NCBI GenBank assembly: GCA_002862705.1
Contig: PKDU01000039.1
Coordinates: forward strand, 1-62,291
Length of the DNA: 62,291 nucleotides
Source: Flavobacteriaceae bacterium
GTDB taxonomy: Bacteria > Bacteroidota > Bacteroidia > Flavobacteriales > Flavobacteriaceae
Direction of reading: 5' to 3'
A program made the translations under genes and the position numbers. The number at the start of each line of letters is the position of its first letter. Position 1 is the first letter of the stretch. Below are positions 53,493 through 62,291 of the stretch, one piece after another. The notes under the pieces were generated by a model, which saw only the letters and a list, made by a program, of their open reading frames with translations, had not been told where the DNA came from and ran no database searches.

Positions 53493-54773
53493 ATGGCCAT
53501 TGATTTACTCCTAGGCTTACAGTGGGGCGACGAGGGAAAAGGTAAAATTGTTGATGTACTTACAAAAAAGTACGACATCATTGCCCGATTCCAAGGCGGA
53601 CCCAATGCAGGTCACACGCTAGAATTTGACGGAATTAAACACGTATTGCACACTATACCATCGGGTATCTTTCATCCTACTGCCACCAACTTGGTTGGAA
53701 ACGGAGTGGTGATTGACCCTGTTATCTTTAAGCAAGAGTTAGACAACTTGGCTCCGTTTGACATAAACATTAATAAGTCGCTGTTGGTTTCTAGAAAAGC
53801 ACATCTTATTCTTCCAACACACCGCCTTCTTGATGCTGCTTCTGAGCTAGCGAAAGGGAAAGCAAAAATTGGATCTACGCTCAAAGGTATAGGCCCAACC
53901 TATATGGACAAAACAGGTCGTAATGGCATACGGGTGGGCGATATTGAATTAGCAAGCTGGAAAACAAAATATAAAGCACTTCGCAACAAACATTTGGCCA
54001 TGGTTGCCAACATGAAAGTCGAACTTGAATTTGACATGGAAGCTCTTGACAAGGCATTTTTTGAAGCGATAGACTTTCTAAAATCGAATATTTCATTTGT
54101 TGACAGCGAACAATACTTAAGCGTTGCACAAAAAGAAGGCAAGCATATTTTAGCCGAAGGGGCGCAAGGTTCGCTTTTGGACATTGACTTTGGCACCTAT
54201 CCATTTGTTACCTCATCCAATACAACTGCCGCAGGCGCATGTACCGGGCTGGGCGTGGCGCCAAATAAAATCGGGGAGGTTTACGGCATTTTTAAAGCGT
54301 ATACCACAAGAGTGGGAAGCGGTCCTTTTCCAACGGAACTTTTTGACGAAATCGGCGAAACAATGGGGCGTGTAGGTCATGAGTTTGGCGCTACTACAGG
54401 GCGTTCGCGACGTTGTGGCTGGCTGGATTTAGTTGCACTCAAATACGCTGTTGAAGTCAATGGCGTCACCCAACTGATGATGATGAAAGGCGACGTGCTT
54501 TCTGGCTTTGATGAGCTCAAGGTTTGTGTGTCTTATGACTACAGAGGCGAAAACATCCAGCACCTACCCTACTCCCTAAACGCTGAAGAGTTAAAGCCGA
54601 AATACACCTCATTACCGGGTTGGGAAGAAGACTTGACCAAAATGCGGACTGAAGACGAACTTCCAAAAACTTTTATGGACTATGTTGCCTTTATTGAAGC
54701 CTATGTCGAAACACCCATAAAGATTGTTTCTGTAGGTCCAGATAGAAATCAAACCATCTTCCGCTCGTCTTAA
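53493..54773 (+). CDS. purA: Adenylosuccinate synthetase
   Basis: Joins IMP and aspartate with GTP in AMP synthesis, 426 residues. Motifs: LLLGLQWGDEGKGKIVDVL, FQGGPNAGHTLEFDG, the GTP-binding and catalytic region TGRSRRCGWLDLVALKYA, and C-terminal SVGPDRNQTIF. It starts 6 bases after the fur-like gene and is followed by the OstA-like gene after 9 bases, so a transcription unit is likely. Confidence 0.96.
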   Translation: MAIDLLLGLQWGDEGKGKIVDVLTKKYDIIARFQGGPNAGHTLEFDGIKHVLHTIPSGIFHPTATNLVGNGVVIDPVIFKQELDNLAPFDININKSLLVSRKAHLILPTHRLLDAASELAKGKAKIGSTLKGIGPTYMDKTGRNGIRVGDIELASWKTKYKALRNKHLAMVANMKVELEFDMEALDKAFFEAIDFLKSNISFVDSEQYLSVAQKEGKHILAEGAQGSLLDIDFGTYPFVTSSNTTAAGACTGLGVAPNKIGEVYGIFKAYTTRVGSGPFPTELFDEIGETMGRVGHEFGATTGRSRRCGWLDLVALKYAVEVNGVTQLMMMKGDVLSGFDELKVCVSYDYRGENIQHLPYSLNAEELKPKYTSLPGWEEDLTKMRTEDELPKTFMDYVAFIEAYVETPIKIVSVGPDRNQTIFRSS

Positions 54774-54782
54774 AATAAACAT

Positions 54783-56429
54783 ATGAGAGCTGTTCTCTTT
54801 TATTGTTTATTGCTGCTATCCATTTCTGGAATATGGGCACAGGAAAAAGAAATAGAAATCCGTCAAGCGGGCTCCTTCCAGTTAGATGAAGAAAACTTCC
54901 CAGGAGCAAATATCTTAGAGCGCAGTGCAGCCAAGCAGGTACATCTGGTGCATCAAGGTATGGACGTTTGGTCTGACAAGGCGTTTTTTTATAAAAAAGA
55001 AAACAGGTTTGACGCATTTGGCAACGTTCGTATCGTTCAAGGAGATAGCTTGGTACTCACAAGCAAGACCGTTAATTACGATGGTAAAATTAAATTAGCA
55101 GTTGCAAAAGAACAGGTTGTGCTTGACAACAAGGAAATGCTGCTCAAAACCGACACGCTTTATTTTGACAGAATGAAAAGCATCGCCTACTACCCCGCAG
55201 ACGGAACGGTCTATGACAGCCTTACTACAATTAATAGCAAAAGAGGCACTTATATTTCTGACGCTAAAAAATACAAGTTTGAAAATAACGTAGTGGTCAC
55301 CAATCCAGATTTTACATTGACCTCTGCGCGTATGGATTTTTACACCGAAACAAAACACGCTTTTTTTTATGGTGCTACCACCATCATTGGAGAAGATTAT
55401 GTGGTGCGTTGCCGTGAAGGCTTTTACAACACGGATAAAAAAGAAGGCTACTTCAAAAAAAATGCATCTATTGATTATAACAACCGCAATATCATTGGGG
55501 ACAGCATCTATTTCAATGATACGAAAAAATATGCGTCAGCCACCCAAAACATTCGCATAACCGATACCATAAACAACTCCTTTATCACTGGAAATTACGG
55601 GCAGGTGTTCAAGGAAAAAGACTCGGCTATGGTAACACATCGCGCACTTGCCATTAATCTCGTTGAACTAGACTCACTGTTTATTCACGCAGACACCCTT
55701 ATTGCAACGGGCCCTCCTGAACGACGCATCATACGCGGGTTTTACGGTGTGCGCATATTCAAAGAAGATTTGAGCGGAAAAACTGATTCCATATACTTTA
55801 ATCAAACTTCTGGACGTGCAAAACTCATTAGACGCCCAATCAGCGACCGTGATTTGCAATATTTGACTCCACAAGAAATTGCAGATCGCAATCCGATATT
55901 ATGGTCAGATGAAAGTCAAATGACTGGAGATGAAATCCACCTAACCATTGACAATGAAAAAGAGGTATTAGACTCCTTGCTAATTTATAACAATGCCTTT
56001 GTCATTGAGCAAGACAGTTTAGACGCAGCCAATTTTAATCAAATCAAAGGACTTCAGCTCAAGGGAAAATTCAAAGGAAAAAGTCTCGAAACGGTTGATG
56101 TTATTCAAAACACCGAAATGGTGTATTATTTATACGATGACGAGACCCTAGAGCTCACAGGAATCGACAAGGCCATTTGCAGTGCCTTGCGCTTGGACTT
56201 TGTAGACAGTGGCATAGAAAAAATTACTTTTTTCACAAATCCTGACGGCATCGTTTATCCACCAGAAGACCTGCCTGAAAACACCAGACAATTGCTCGGT
56301 TTTACATGGCGAGAAGACGAAAGGATTTACAGCAAAGAAGACTTATTTCACGGCATAGACCTCGAGCACTACAGCATCAAGGTTAAACCAGCAGAAATAA
56401 AAGGAATTCCAATAGAATTAAAAAGATAG
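54783..56429 (+). CDS. OstA-like protein (LptA/LptD N-domain family)
   Basis: 548 residues with a signal peptide (LFYCLLLLSISGIWAQE). It is a long series of short beta strands of the OstA type: MDVWSDKAFFYKKENRFDAF, NVRIVQGDSLVLTSKTVNYD, VVTNPDFTLTSARMDFYTET, the pattern of the LPS-transport beta-jellyroll that carries lipopolysaccharide across the periplasm. It is larger than E. coli LptA; no barrel domain is seen. A role in LPS export beside the LptF/G-like permease (5859) is plausible. Confidence 0.85.
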   Translation: MRAVLFYCLLLLSISGIWAQEKEIEIRQAGSFQLDEENFPGANILERSAAKQVHLVHQGMDVWSDKAFFYKKENRFDAFGNVRIVQGDSLVLTSKTVNYDGKIKLAVAKEQVVLDNKEMLLKTDTLYFDRMKSIAYYPADGTVYDSLTTINSKRGTYISDAKKYKFENNVVVTNPDFTLTSARMDFYTETKHAFFYGATTIIGEDYVVRCREGFYNTDKKEGYFKKNASIDYNNRNIIGDSIYFNDTKKYASATQNIRITDTINNSFITGNYGQVFKEKDSAMVTHRALAINLVELDSLFIHADTLIATGPPERRIIRGFYGVRIFKEDLSGKTDSIYFNQTSGRAKLIRRPISDRDLQYLTPQEIADRNPILWSDESQMTGDEIHLTIDNEKEVLDSLLIYNNAFVIEQDSLDAANFNQIKGLQLKGKFKGKSLETVDVIQNTEMVYYLYDDETLELTGIDKAICSALRLDFVDSGIEKITFFTNPDGIVYPPEDLPENTRQLLGFTWREDERIYSKEDLFHGIDLEHYSIKVKPAEIKGIPIELKR

Positions 56430-56434
56430 TTGCA

Positions 56435-57625
56435 ATGGCTTCACTTGCATCGTTATTTAAAGATTTCCAGGCGCAAACGACACCATACCCAATGGGGCTT
56501 GAAATTGTGCGTGCAAAGGGGTGTTATTTATACGATAACAATAAAAAGAAGTACCTGGATTTGGTAGCTGGTGTATCTGCTTGTAGTTTGGGACATCGAC
56601 ACCCCGCTGTTGTACGTGCCATCAAGAGACAATTAGGCAAATACCTTCATGTGATGGTCTACGGGGAGTTTGTTCAAAAAGAACCTGTCTTACTAGCTAA
56701 GTTGCTGGCCGACCATTTACCACAACAACTAAACACTACTTATTTAACAAATTCAGGAACTGAAGCTATTGAAGGTGCATTAAAGTTAGCCAAGCGCGTA
56801 ACCGGTCGAGCTGAAATAATTGCTGCAAATAAAGCCTATCACGGAAATACCATGGGAGCGATGAGTGTTATGGGCTATGAATTGCGCAAGAGCGCCTACA
56901 GACCTCTTATTCCAGGCACGCGTTTTATCGCCTTTAACAGTCACGAGGATCTTGAGAAAATCACCAACCAAACAGCTGCTGTTATTCTGGAAACCATTCA
57001 AGGAGGTGCTGGTTTTATTCTGCCTGAAAAAGGCTATCTGAAAAAAGTTAAAAAACGCTGTGAAGAAGTTGGCGCCTTGCTTATTCTTGATGAAATCCAA
57101 CCTGGAATTGGGCGCACAGGAAAACTATTTGCCTTTATGGACCACGATGCAGTACCTGATATTTTGGTCATCGGAAAAGGGCTTGGGGGTGGGCTTCCTG
57201 TTGGCGCTTTTACTGCAGATCAAAAACACATGGCGCAGCTTAAAGAGGCACCTTCGCTTGGTCACATTACTACTTTTGGTGGAAATCCGGTTATTGCCGC
57301 TGCCTGTAGAGCGACGCTACAAACCATTCTCAAAAGTAGTTTGATGGAGGACACACTTAAGAAAGAAAAGCTGTTTAGAAACCTACTTGTTCACCCCAAA
57401 ATCAACGCTATTAGGGGTAAGGGGCTTATGCTTGCGCTCATCATGAACGACGCTAAAACTGCACAAACATTGGTGAAAAACTGCATAAATGAGGGGGTTT
57501 TGCTCTTTTTTCTACTATTTGAACCCACCGCCGTACGTATCTCTCCTCCGCTGACCATCTCTGAAAAACAGATTAAAAAAGCGTGTGGCACCATCATCAA
57601 AGTGCTCAATCAAATGGAGTGTTGA
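56435..57625 (+). CDS. Class III PLP-dependent aminotransferase
   Basis: 396 residues of the aspartate aminotransferase family protein type (acetylornithine or GABA aminotransferase-like). Motifs: AGVSACSLGHRHPAVVRAIK, NSGTEAIEGALKLAKRVTGR, the PLP lysine in LVIGKGLGGGLPVGAF, and FGGNPVIAAACRATL. No arginine biosynthesis genes are near, so the substrate is uncertain. It lies 5 bases after the OstA-like gene, a pair common in Flavobacteriia. Confidence 0.88.
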   Translation: MASLASLFKDFQAQTTPYPMGLEIVRAKGCYLYDNNKKKYLDLVAGVSACSLGHRHPAVVRAIKRQLGKYLHVMVYGEFVQKEPVLLAKLLADHLPQQLNTTYLTNSGTEAIEGALKLAKRVTGRAEIIAANKAYHGNTMGAMSVMGYELRKSAYRPLIPGTRFIAFNSHEDLEKITNQTAAVILETIQGGAGFILPEKGYLKKVKKRCEEVGALLILDEIQPGIGRTGKLFAFMDHDAVPDILVIGKGLGGGLPVGAFTADQKHMAQLKEAPSLGHITTFGGNPVIAAACRATLQTILKSSLMEDTLKKEKLFRNLLVHPKINAIRGKGLMLALIMNDAKTAQTLVKNCINEGVLLFFLLFEPTAVRISPPLTISEKQIKKACGTIIKVLNQMEC

Positions 57626-57703
57626 TTACTTTGTTGAAAATTGAGTTAACAACCCTTCGGTAACCTGAACTTCAATTTCTAAGTTTATATTAATAATCGA
57701 ACT

Positions 57704-59089
57704 ATGGATTTTCCATTTGGTGATTTTTCAAAATTCCCCGTTTCGCGGTTTGAGTCAATGCTCAAAACAAACGAAATACAATTTTTCGATGCGTCGGAAT
57801 TTGAAGAGATTGGGCAATATTATATTGACGCTGCCAACCTGAGTATGGCAAAAAAAGCTATAGAGGTTGGGCTCAAGCAACACCCTGACGCAACAGAACT
57901 CACCCTACTTCTTATCGAATACCATACCCTAACAAACGCATACGAAGAAGCGCGTCTTTTAGTAGATAATCTGATAGCTGTCGAACCCTTTAATCCTTAT
58001 GCTTTTCAACATTTGGCTGTAATACAGTCAAAGTGTAATGCACATCAAGAAGCTATCGAATCGCTCAAAAAAGGCCTGATGTATACAGAAACCAAGTATG
58101 AGTTTCATGCGCTTCTGGCCATGGAATACCTCCATCTAGACGCCTTTTTTATGGCAAAAGAGTATTTTATTAAATGCTTGGAGGAAGAAGTTACAGATAA
58201 TCATGCGCTGTATAACATCATTTATTGTTTTGAGTCTTTAAAAGATGTTGACGGTGCCATTGCCTATATGAATGAGTTTCTAAACAAAGACCCATATAAC
58301 GAGGTAGCATGGCATCAACTGGGAAGACAGTATTTGGCCAAGCAAATGTATGAGCAGGCCATCACGGCTTTTGACTTTGCGGTTATTTGCGACGACGCCT
58401 TTATTGGCGCATACCTAGAGCTGGGCAAAGCATTGGAACACCTGGGACGTTATAACGAAGCAATTAATCACTACGAAATCACCCTAAGTATTGATGACCC
58501 AACAGCTTTTGCACTGCTGCGTATCGGAGCGTGTCACCTCAAGTTAAAAAACGACGCGCTAGGTATTAAGTTCCTAAAAAAAGCCATTCACGAAGACCCA
58601 CTGCTAGACAAAACTTGGTTAACGTTATGCGGACACTATATGCGTACCAAATCCTACGCAAAAGTATTGCACTACATCAAAAAGGCAGTGAAAATTGACA
58701 GCGGTCATGCAAAATATTGGCGTTTATATGCACAAGCAAATAAAGCATTGGGGTTCTTTGAGGAAGCAAATCTCGCATACGAGCGTTTGGTAAATCTTGG
58801 AAACTACGAACTGCAAACTTGGCTAGATTGGGCTGGTGTCTTGTTACAACTGCAAGACTACACCAAAGGCATTGAGGCCTTGCGGCAAGGCTTGGAGTTC
58901 CATCCCGAAAACAGTTCCCTAAACTATATGCTGGCTGGTTTTTATATGATGGAAGCAAAGGCAAATGAAGCGTCATTTTTTCTTAAAAACGCCTATGCCA
59001 TCAATCCAAATGAACTGGATGTTTTATATGAAACCTTCCCAGCTTCAAGGGCTTCAGTCTTGGTGAAAGACACCTTATCAATTTCATAG
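57704..59089 (+). CDS. Tetratricopeptide-repeat protein
   Basis: 461 residues made of helical TPR units from about residue 40 to the end (for example NEVAWHQLGRQYLAKQMYEQ, IGAYLELGKALEHLGRYNEA, PLLDKTWLTLCGHYMRTKSY). No signal peptide or membrane segment is seen, so it probably acts in the cytoplasm as a scaffold. Partner unknown. It precedes the DUF368 pair. Confidence 0.85.
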   Translation: MDFPFGDFSKFPVSRFESMLKTNEIQFFDASEFEEIGQYYIDAANLSMAKKAIEVGLKQHPDATELTLLLIEYHTLTNAYEEARLLVDNLIAVEPFNPYAFQHLAVIQSKCNAHQEAIESLKKGLMYTETKYEFHALLAMEYLHLDAFFMAKEYFIKCLEEEVTDNHALYNIIYCFESLKDVDGAIAYMNEFLNKDPYNEVAWHQLGRQYLAKQMYEQAITAFDFAVICDDAFIGAYLELGKALEHLGRYNEAINHYEITLSIDDPTAFALLRIGACHLKLKNDALGIKFLKKAIHEDPLLDKTWLTLCGHYMRTKSYAKVLHYIKKAVKIDSGHAKYWRLYAQANKALGFFEEANLAYERLVNLGNYELQTWLDWAGVLLQLQDYTKGIEALRQGLEFHPENSSLNYMLAGFYMMEAKANEASFFLKNAYAINPNELDVLYETFPASRASVLVKDTLSIS

Positions 59090-59138
59090 TACGCTTTACG
59101 CTTGATTGCGTAATTTTACATACCAACACAAAAGCCTA

Positions 59139-60080
59139 ATGAAGCAATCCGTGCAAGAACATATTGTAGTCTATCTAAAAGGGTTGGCCATGGGCGCCGC
59201 CGATCTGGTTCCCGGCGTTTCGGGTGGCACCATTGCACTAATCACCCACATCTATGAACGTCTTATCCGTGCAATTGATGGCGTCACTGTAGAGTTAGTT
59301 AGTCAGCTCTTTGGCACCAAAAGAAAGGAGGCTTGGAAAGCTCTAGATGGTTCTTTTCTACTTCCATTGGTATTGGGAATTGCTACAAGTATTTTGCTTC
59401 TTAGCGGGTTGATAGAGTGGTTGCTTCACTCCTACCCTATTCCGCTTTGGGCCTTTTTCTTTGGGCTGATCTTAGCAAGTGCTTTTGTCTTAAAAAGCAG
59501 CGTAACCAAATGGAATATTACTGCTTTAGCTGCGATGGCAATAGGCTTTTTTGTTGCTTTCGGAATAGGTCTGGTTACCCCCAATACAGGCTCTGAGAGT
59601 CTGTTGTACCTTTTTTTATGTGGCGTCCTTGTTGTTATAGCCATGATACTCCCGGGTATTTCAGGCGCTTTTATCCTAATACTTCTAGGGACTTACGAAA
59701 CAGCACTTGACGCATTGGATAAACTAAAGCATTTTGAACTGGAGGGATTGGTCGTTTTTTTAGTGATGGCTGCAGGAGGTGTGGTGGGCCTAAAAGCCTT
59801 TGCAAAAATACTGCGTTGGCTGTTTACCCAACACAAAAACATTGTTTTGGCAGCAATGACTGGTTTTTTACTGGGCTCATTATACAAGGTATGGCCTTGG
59901 AAAAAAGTAACTTCTTACTACACCAACAGCGATGGCTTGGCAGAACCGCTTACAACAACAGCTGTTTTGCCTGAATTGTCTAATCCCGATGCACAAGTGT
60001 TGTTGGCCTTTGTAGCTTTTATAGCGGCATTATGTTTGTTGTATTTTTTGGAAAAATTTAGCACTAAAAGCCATGGCTAA
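59139..60080 (+). CDS. DUF368 membrane protein (PopT-like), copy 1
   Basis: About 313 residues, with around eight membrane helices. The family motif near the N-terminus is GLAMGAADLVPGVSGGTIAL. DUF368 proteins include PopT, a translocase that recycles the lipid carrier undecaprenyl phosphate for cell-wall synthesis. Start at ATG 59139, since an upstream TTG frame adds a polar leader without family likeness. Overlaps its paralogue by 8 bases. Confidence 0.88.
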   Translation: MKQSVQEHIVVYLKGLAMGAADLVPGVSGGTIALITHIYERLIRAIDGVTVELVSQLFGTKRKEAWKALDGSFLLPLVLGIATSILLLSGLIEWLLHSYPIPLWAFFFGLILASAFVLKSSVTKWNITALAAMAIGFFVAFGIGLVTPNTGSESLLYLFLCGVLVVIAMILPGISGAFILILLGTYETALDALDKLKHFELEGLVVFLVMAAGGVVGLKAFAKILRWLFTQHKNIVLAAMTGFLLGSLYKVWPWKKVTSYYTNSDGLAEPLTTTAVLPELSNPDAQVLLAFVAFIAALCLLYFLEKFSTKSHG

Positions 60081-60999
60081 CCGATCATTATCAGATTACA
60101 GCTTATTGATCCTCAAAGGGATTGCTATGGGCATTGCCAATAAAATACCAGGGGTTTCAGGCGGCATCGTTGCCGTGGTTACAGGCTTTTATGAAGAACT
60201 AATTTTTTCCTTTCAACGCCTAAACTTTAAGGCAGTTTCGCTCTTGTTTAGAGGGCGTTTTAGAACTTTTTGGCAGTACGTTAATGGTTCTTTTTTGATC
60301 GCCTTATTCGTTGGGGTTATATTAAGTTATTTTACCTTATCCCTCTTGTTAGACGCAGCACTGACGGCCTATCCGTCAAATGTGTGGGCACTGTTTTTTG
60401 GTTTGGTTTTGGCATCTGCGCTAATCTTATATCGAGACGTTAACAATTGGAATAAAAAAAATATGCTGCTTGGCATCATAGGACTTGCCGTTGGTGTAGG
60501 TCTAAGCGTCTTATCTCCATCTGCTGAAAACACCAACCTACTCTATGTTTTCTTGTGTGGATATTTGAGCATCGTAGGCATGACCTTACCCGGCTTGTCA
60601 GGGTCGTTTTTACTTATCCTAATGGGCAATTATTCGCTCTTGCTGGTGGACAGTGTAAATGCCTTAGGCAGATACATCATAAGTCCTTTTAGCACTATTG
60701 AGCTACTCCCACAAGACGAGACTTACGCTCTTATGTTTGCTGTATTTCTCACCGGATCGTTAATAGGTATCAGCAGCCTTTCAGCATTGATTCATAAAAT
60801 ACAGCAGCGTGCTAAGGATGAATTGCAAGCCGTATTGATTGGATTTGTTTTTGGGTCGCTTTTTATTCTTTGGCCTCCAAATAGAATTGCTAATTTTGCA
60901 CATACAAACAGCACAACAGACGCCACATGGGCTGTTATTTGGGGTGCCGTGGGACTTATTACTGTGTTTGCACTTGATTATTATGAGCGAAAAAAATAA
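60073..60999 (+). CDS. DUF368 membrane protein (PopT-like), copy 2
   Basis: 308 residues with the same domain: ILKGIAMGIANKIPGVSGGI, then GMTLPGLSGSFLLILMGNYS in the second half, where copy 1 has MILPGISGAFILILLGTYE. It is a tandem paralogue of the preceding gene, starting within its last codons. Two translocases side by side may form a heterodimer or divide substrates. Confidence 0.88.
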   Translation: MANRSLSDYSLLILKGIAMGIANKIPGVSGGIVAVVTGFYEELIFSFQRLNFKAVSLLFRGRFRTFWQYVNGSFLIALFVGVILSYFTLSLLLDAALTAYPSNVWALFFGLVLASALILYRDVNNWNKKNMLLGIIGLAVGVGLSVLSPSAENTNLLYVFLCGYLSIVGMTLPGLSGSFLLILMGNYSLLLVDSVNALGRYIISPFSTIELLPQDETYALMFAVFLTGSLIGISSLSALIHKIQQRAKDELQAVLIGFVFGSLFILWPPNRIANFAHTNSTTDATWAVIWGAVGLITVFALDYYERKK

Positions 61000-61000
61000 G

Positions 61001-61729
61001 ATGCGTTTTGGCCTTTTAGGCAAGGATATAGACTATTCCTTTTCAAGGGCATATTTTGCTGAAAAATTTCATAAAGAGAAGCTTCATCATTGCTCCTATG
61101 AAAATTTTGATCTGGCCGATTTAACTAATTTTAAAACGGTTCTACAAACACCACACCTCAAAGGGATGAACGTTACCATTCCATACAAAGAAGAGGTGAT
61201 GCCCTTTCTCGACAATCTAGATGAGGTTTCAAAAGCCATTGGTGCGGTGAACACCATTGTGTTCAACAAAGACGGCACCACAACGGGATACAACACCGAT
61301 TATATCGGTTTTCAAAAAAGCATTGCACCCATGATTACAGCTGAAATTAAAGCGGCATTGGTACTAGGTACTGGTGGTGCGTCTAAGGCAGTGGTATATG
61401 CGTTGCACAAAATGGGAATTGACACCCAATATGTTTCAAGAAAAAAAGGGGGCGATACCCTAACCTATGAAGCATTGTCAGAAAAGGTTATGGAAAAGCA
61501 CAAGTTAATTGTGAATTGCACGCCTTTGGGAACTCATCCTAACATACTTCAAAAACCAAATCTCAATTACGATCAACTGACAAGCGCACATGTGCTGTTC
61601 GATTTAATTTACAATCCTACAGAAACAGCCTTTATGAAAGCAGGTAAAAAAGCTGGTGCCAAGGTTGGAAATGGCGAAAATATGCTGGTAGGGCAAGCTG
61701 AAGCCTCATGGCGCTTGTGGAATGTGTGA
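61001..61729 (+). CDS. aroE: Shikimate dehydrogenase
   Basis: Reduces 3-dehydroshikimate to shikimate with NADPH, about 242 residues. The substrate domain begins MRFGLLGKDIDYSFSRAYFA and has MNVTIPYKEEVMPFL with the catalytic Lys and GAVNTIVFNKDGTTTGYNTD; the NADP domain has LVLGTGGASKAVVYAL. I start at ATG 61001, right after the DUF368 stop; an ATG at 60983 would add 6 residues overlapping the upstream gene. Confidence 0.93.
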   Translation: MRFGLLGKDIDYSFSRAYFAEKFHKEKLHHCSYENFDLADLTNFKTVLQTPHLKGMNVTIPYKEEVMPFLDNLDEVSKAIGAVNTIVFNKDGTTTGYNTDYIGFQKSIAPMITAEIKAALVLGTGGASKAVVYALHKMGIDTQYVSRKKGGDTLTYEALSEKVMEKHKLIVNCTPLGTHPNILQKPNLNYDQLTSAHVLFDLIYNPTETAFMKAGKKAGAKVGNGENMLVGQAEASWRLWNV

Positions 61730-61779
61730 TTTTTTTTGAGTGGTATACTATAAATTGTATATTCGAATTGATTTAAATC

Positions 61780-62291
61780 ATGACTATGTTGGACAAAACC
61801 GACAACGATTTGCCAAAAGCAAACGACGAAAACGTAAGTGACAAAGCTTCTATCCCCAATACCAAAAAAGAAGATGAAACCGCTGAAACATCAAGTGAGA
61901 CAAGTGTTGAAGCAGTAACAGGGAAACAAGCCAAAAAGGACGAACCTACGCCCGAAAAGCAGCAAGAAGAAGCAGTTGAAGCTCCTGAAGAAGCAGTGGC
62001 TGAGCCTACCGAAGCAGTGGCTGAGTCTACCGAAGCAGTGACTGAGTCCACCGAAGCAGTGGCTGAGTCTACCGAAGCAGTGACTGATGCTGACAAAACC
62101 AAAGAAGCAGACGAAGCATCGGATGAAGATGTTGCCGCTAAGACGGAAAGCAAGGAGCAGAAGTTCGACGGCATGGACCCAAAGGAAATGCTGGCGTATT
62201 TCTCCGAAGCTTTGAGCAGCAAACCCATACAAAGTTTAAAAAGAACCGTAGACGCTTTGACCAAGGCCTTTGAAAAAGAAATGGCTACCCT
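61780..62291 (+). CDS. DUF349 family protein, N-terminal part (3' end outside window)
   Basis: The frame opens at ATG 61780 and runs off the window: 170 codons. The N-terminus is acidic and low in complexity (NTKKEDETAETSSETSVEAV), with five tandem 7-residue repeats of the type EAVxEST, and ends FDGMDPKEMLAYFSEALSSK then PIQSLKRTVDALTKAF, the beginning of a DUF349-type helical domain. The aroE-DUF349 order is common in Flavobacteriia. Confidence 0.8.
   Translation, partial: MTMLDKTDNDLPKANDENVSDKASIPNTKKEDETAETSSETSVEAVTGKQAKKDEPTPEKQQEEAVEAPEEAVAEPTEAVAESTEAVTESTEAVAESTEAVTDADKTKEADEASDEDVAAKTESKEQKFDGMDPKEMLAYFSEALSSKPIQSLKRTVDALTKAFEKEMAT
61990..62094 (+). repeat. Five tandem 21-base repeats in the DUF349 gene
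   Basis: Five units of 21 bases, each near GAAGCAGTGRCTGAGYCTACC, giving EAVAEPT, EAVAEST, EAVTEST, EAVAEST and EAVTDAD. The frame is kept because 21 is a multiple of 3, so copy number can change without breaking the gene. Confidence 0.9.

Noticed and set aside
61990..62094. Tandem repeats as a possible CRISPR array
   Set aside because: The units touch each other without spacers, keep the reading frame and encode heptads, so they are coding repeats.
61773..62264. 163-residue Ser/Ala/Val-rich open frame on the minus strand
   Set aside because: It is the antisense shadow of the repeat-rich N-terminus of the DUF349 gene, which matches a family on the plus strand.
1..62291. Prophage, insertion sequence, restriction or toxin-antitoxin island
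   Set aside because: No transposase, integrase, terminal repeats, phage structural genes or restriction enzymes were seen on either strand.

Overview
The window is a 62 kb piece of a Bacteroidota chromosome, most likely a marine member of the Flavobacteriia. The evidence is the gene order (thrS-infC-rpmI-rplT; tgt-lptG; DUF4290-murA; recF-DUF721; relA/spoT-fur-purA), promoters with the TAnnTTTG -7 element typical of the phylum, a TonB-dependent receptor with an N-terminal CarboxypepD-like domain, a lipoprotein with thrombospondin type 3 repeats, and a CrtZ-type carotenoid pathway. GC content is moderate, about 40 %, and coding is dense. No gene-free stretch exceeds 300 bases. I saw no insertion sequence, prophage or CRISPR array.

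Layout. 1-2349: end of thrS and the infC-rpmI-rplT translation operon. 2358-8067 (minus): dnaB, accA, a DMT permease, an LptF/LptG permease and tgt. 8197-12366: split transketolase, an FKBP-like lipoprotein, an S4 RNA-binding protein, a phosphoribosyltransferase and aroK. 12410-12709: promoter, two identical tRNA-Lys genes and tRNA-Leu. 12795-15075: a MerR/CarH-like B12-domain regulator, crtB and crtZ. 15068-20508: ribH, a TPR membrane protein, recF, DUF721, ndk, a DUF2520 protein, a KdsC-like phosphatase and maf. 20564-22286: three membrane proteins. 22354-29479: an eight-gene operon in which every gene overlaps the next: SRPBCC, SDR-like, CPD photolyase, DUF2256, cryptochrome DASH, Fe-S photolyase, a divergent cryptochrome and TIGR03643. 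29487-36901: murA, DUF4290, DUF493, a P-loop ATPase, recQ, fmt, YqgE, a class IV aminotransferase and a START-like protein. 37006-39738: tRNA-Met, a decayed GIY-YIG gene and an ECF sigma factor cluster. 39733-42461: DinB-like and cupin proteins, an unknown membrane protein, a probable 6S RNA and zapA. 42554-49907: an M23 peptidase, a TonB receptor, a cysteine desulfurase, rocD and a LytTR response regulator split by an in-frame stop. 49995-62291: TrmH methyltransferase, relA/spoT, fur-like, purA, OstA-like, a class III aminotransferase, a TPR protein, two tandem DUF368 genes, aroE and the start of a DUF349 gene.

The most interesting signal links two distant loci. The MerR-type protein keeps the two motifs that define adenosylcobalamin light sensors of the CarH/LitR type: W-x9-EH and ExHxxG. 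Its own promoter region and the promoter of the photolyase operon 9.5 kb away share an identical 13-mer, TAATTTTGTTTAA, within the dyad TTGTTTAA-N16-TTAAACAA. The dyad overlaps a -7 element in both places. I infer a light-responsive regulon joining carotenoid synthesis to DNA photorepair.

Within that operon, the SDR-like protein lacks the catalytic Tyr and the last cryptochrome lacks the usual FAD-contacting Asn and the proximal Trp. Both may have non-canonical roles.
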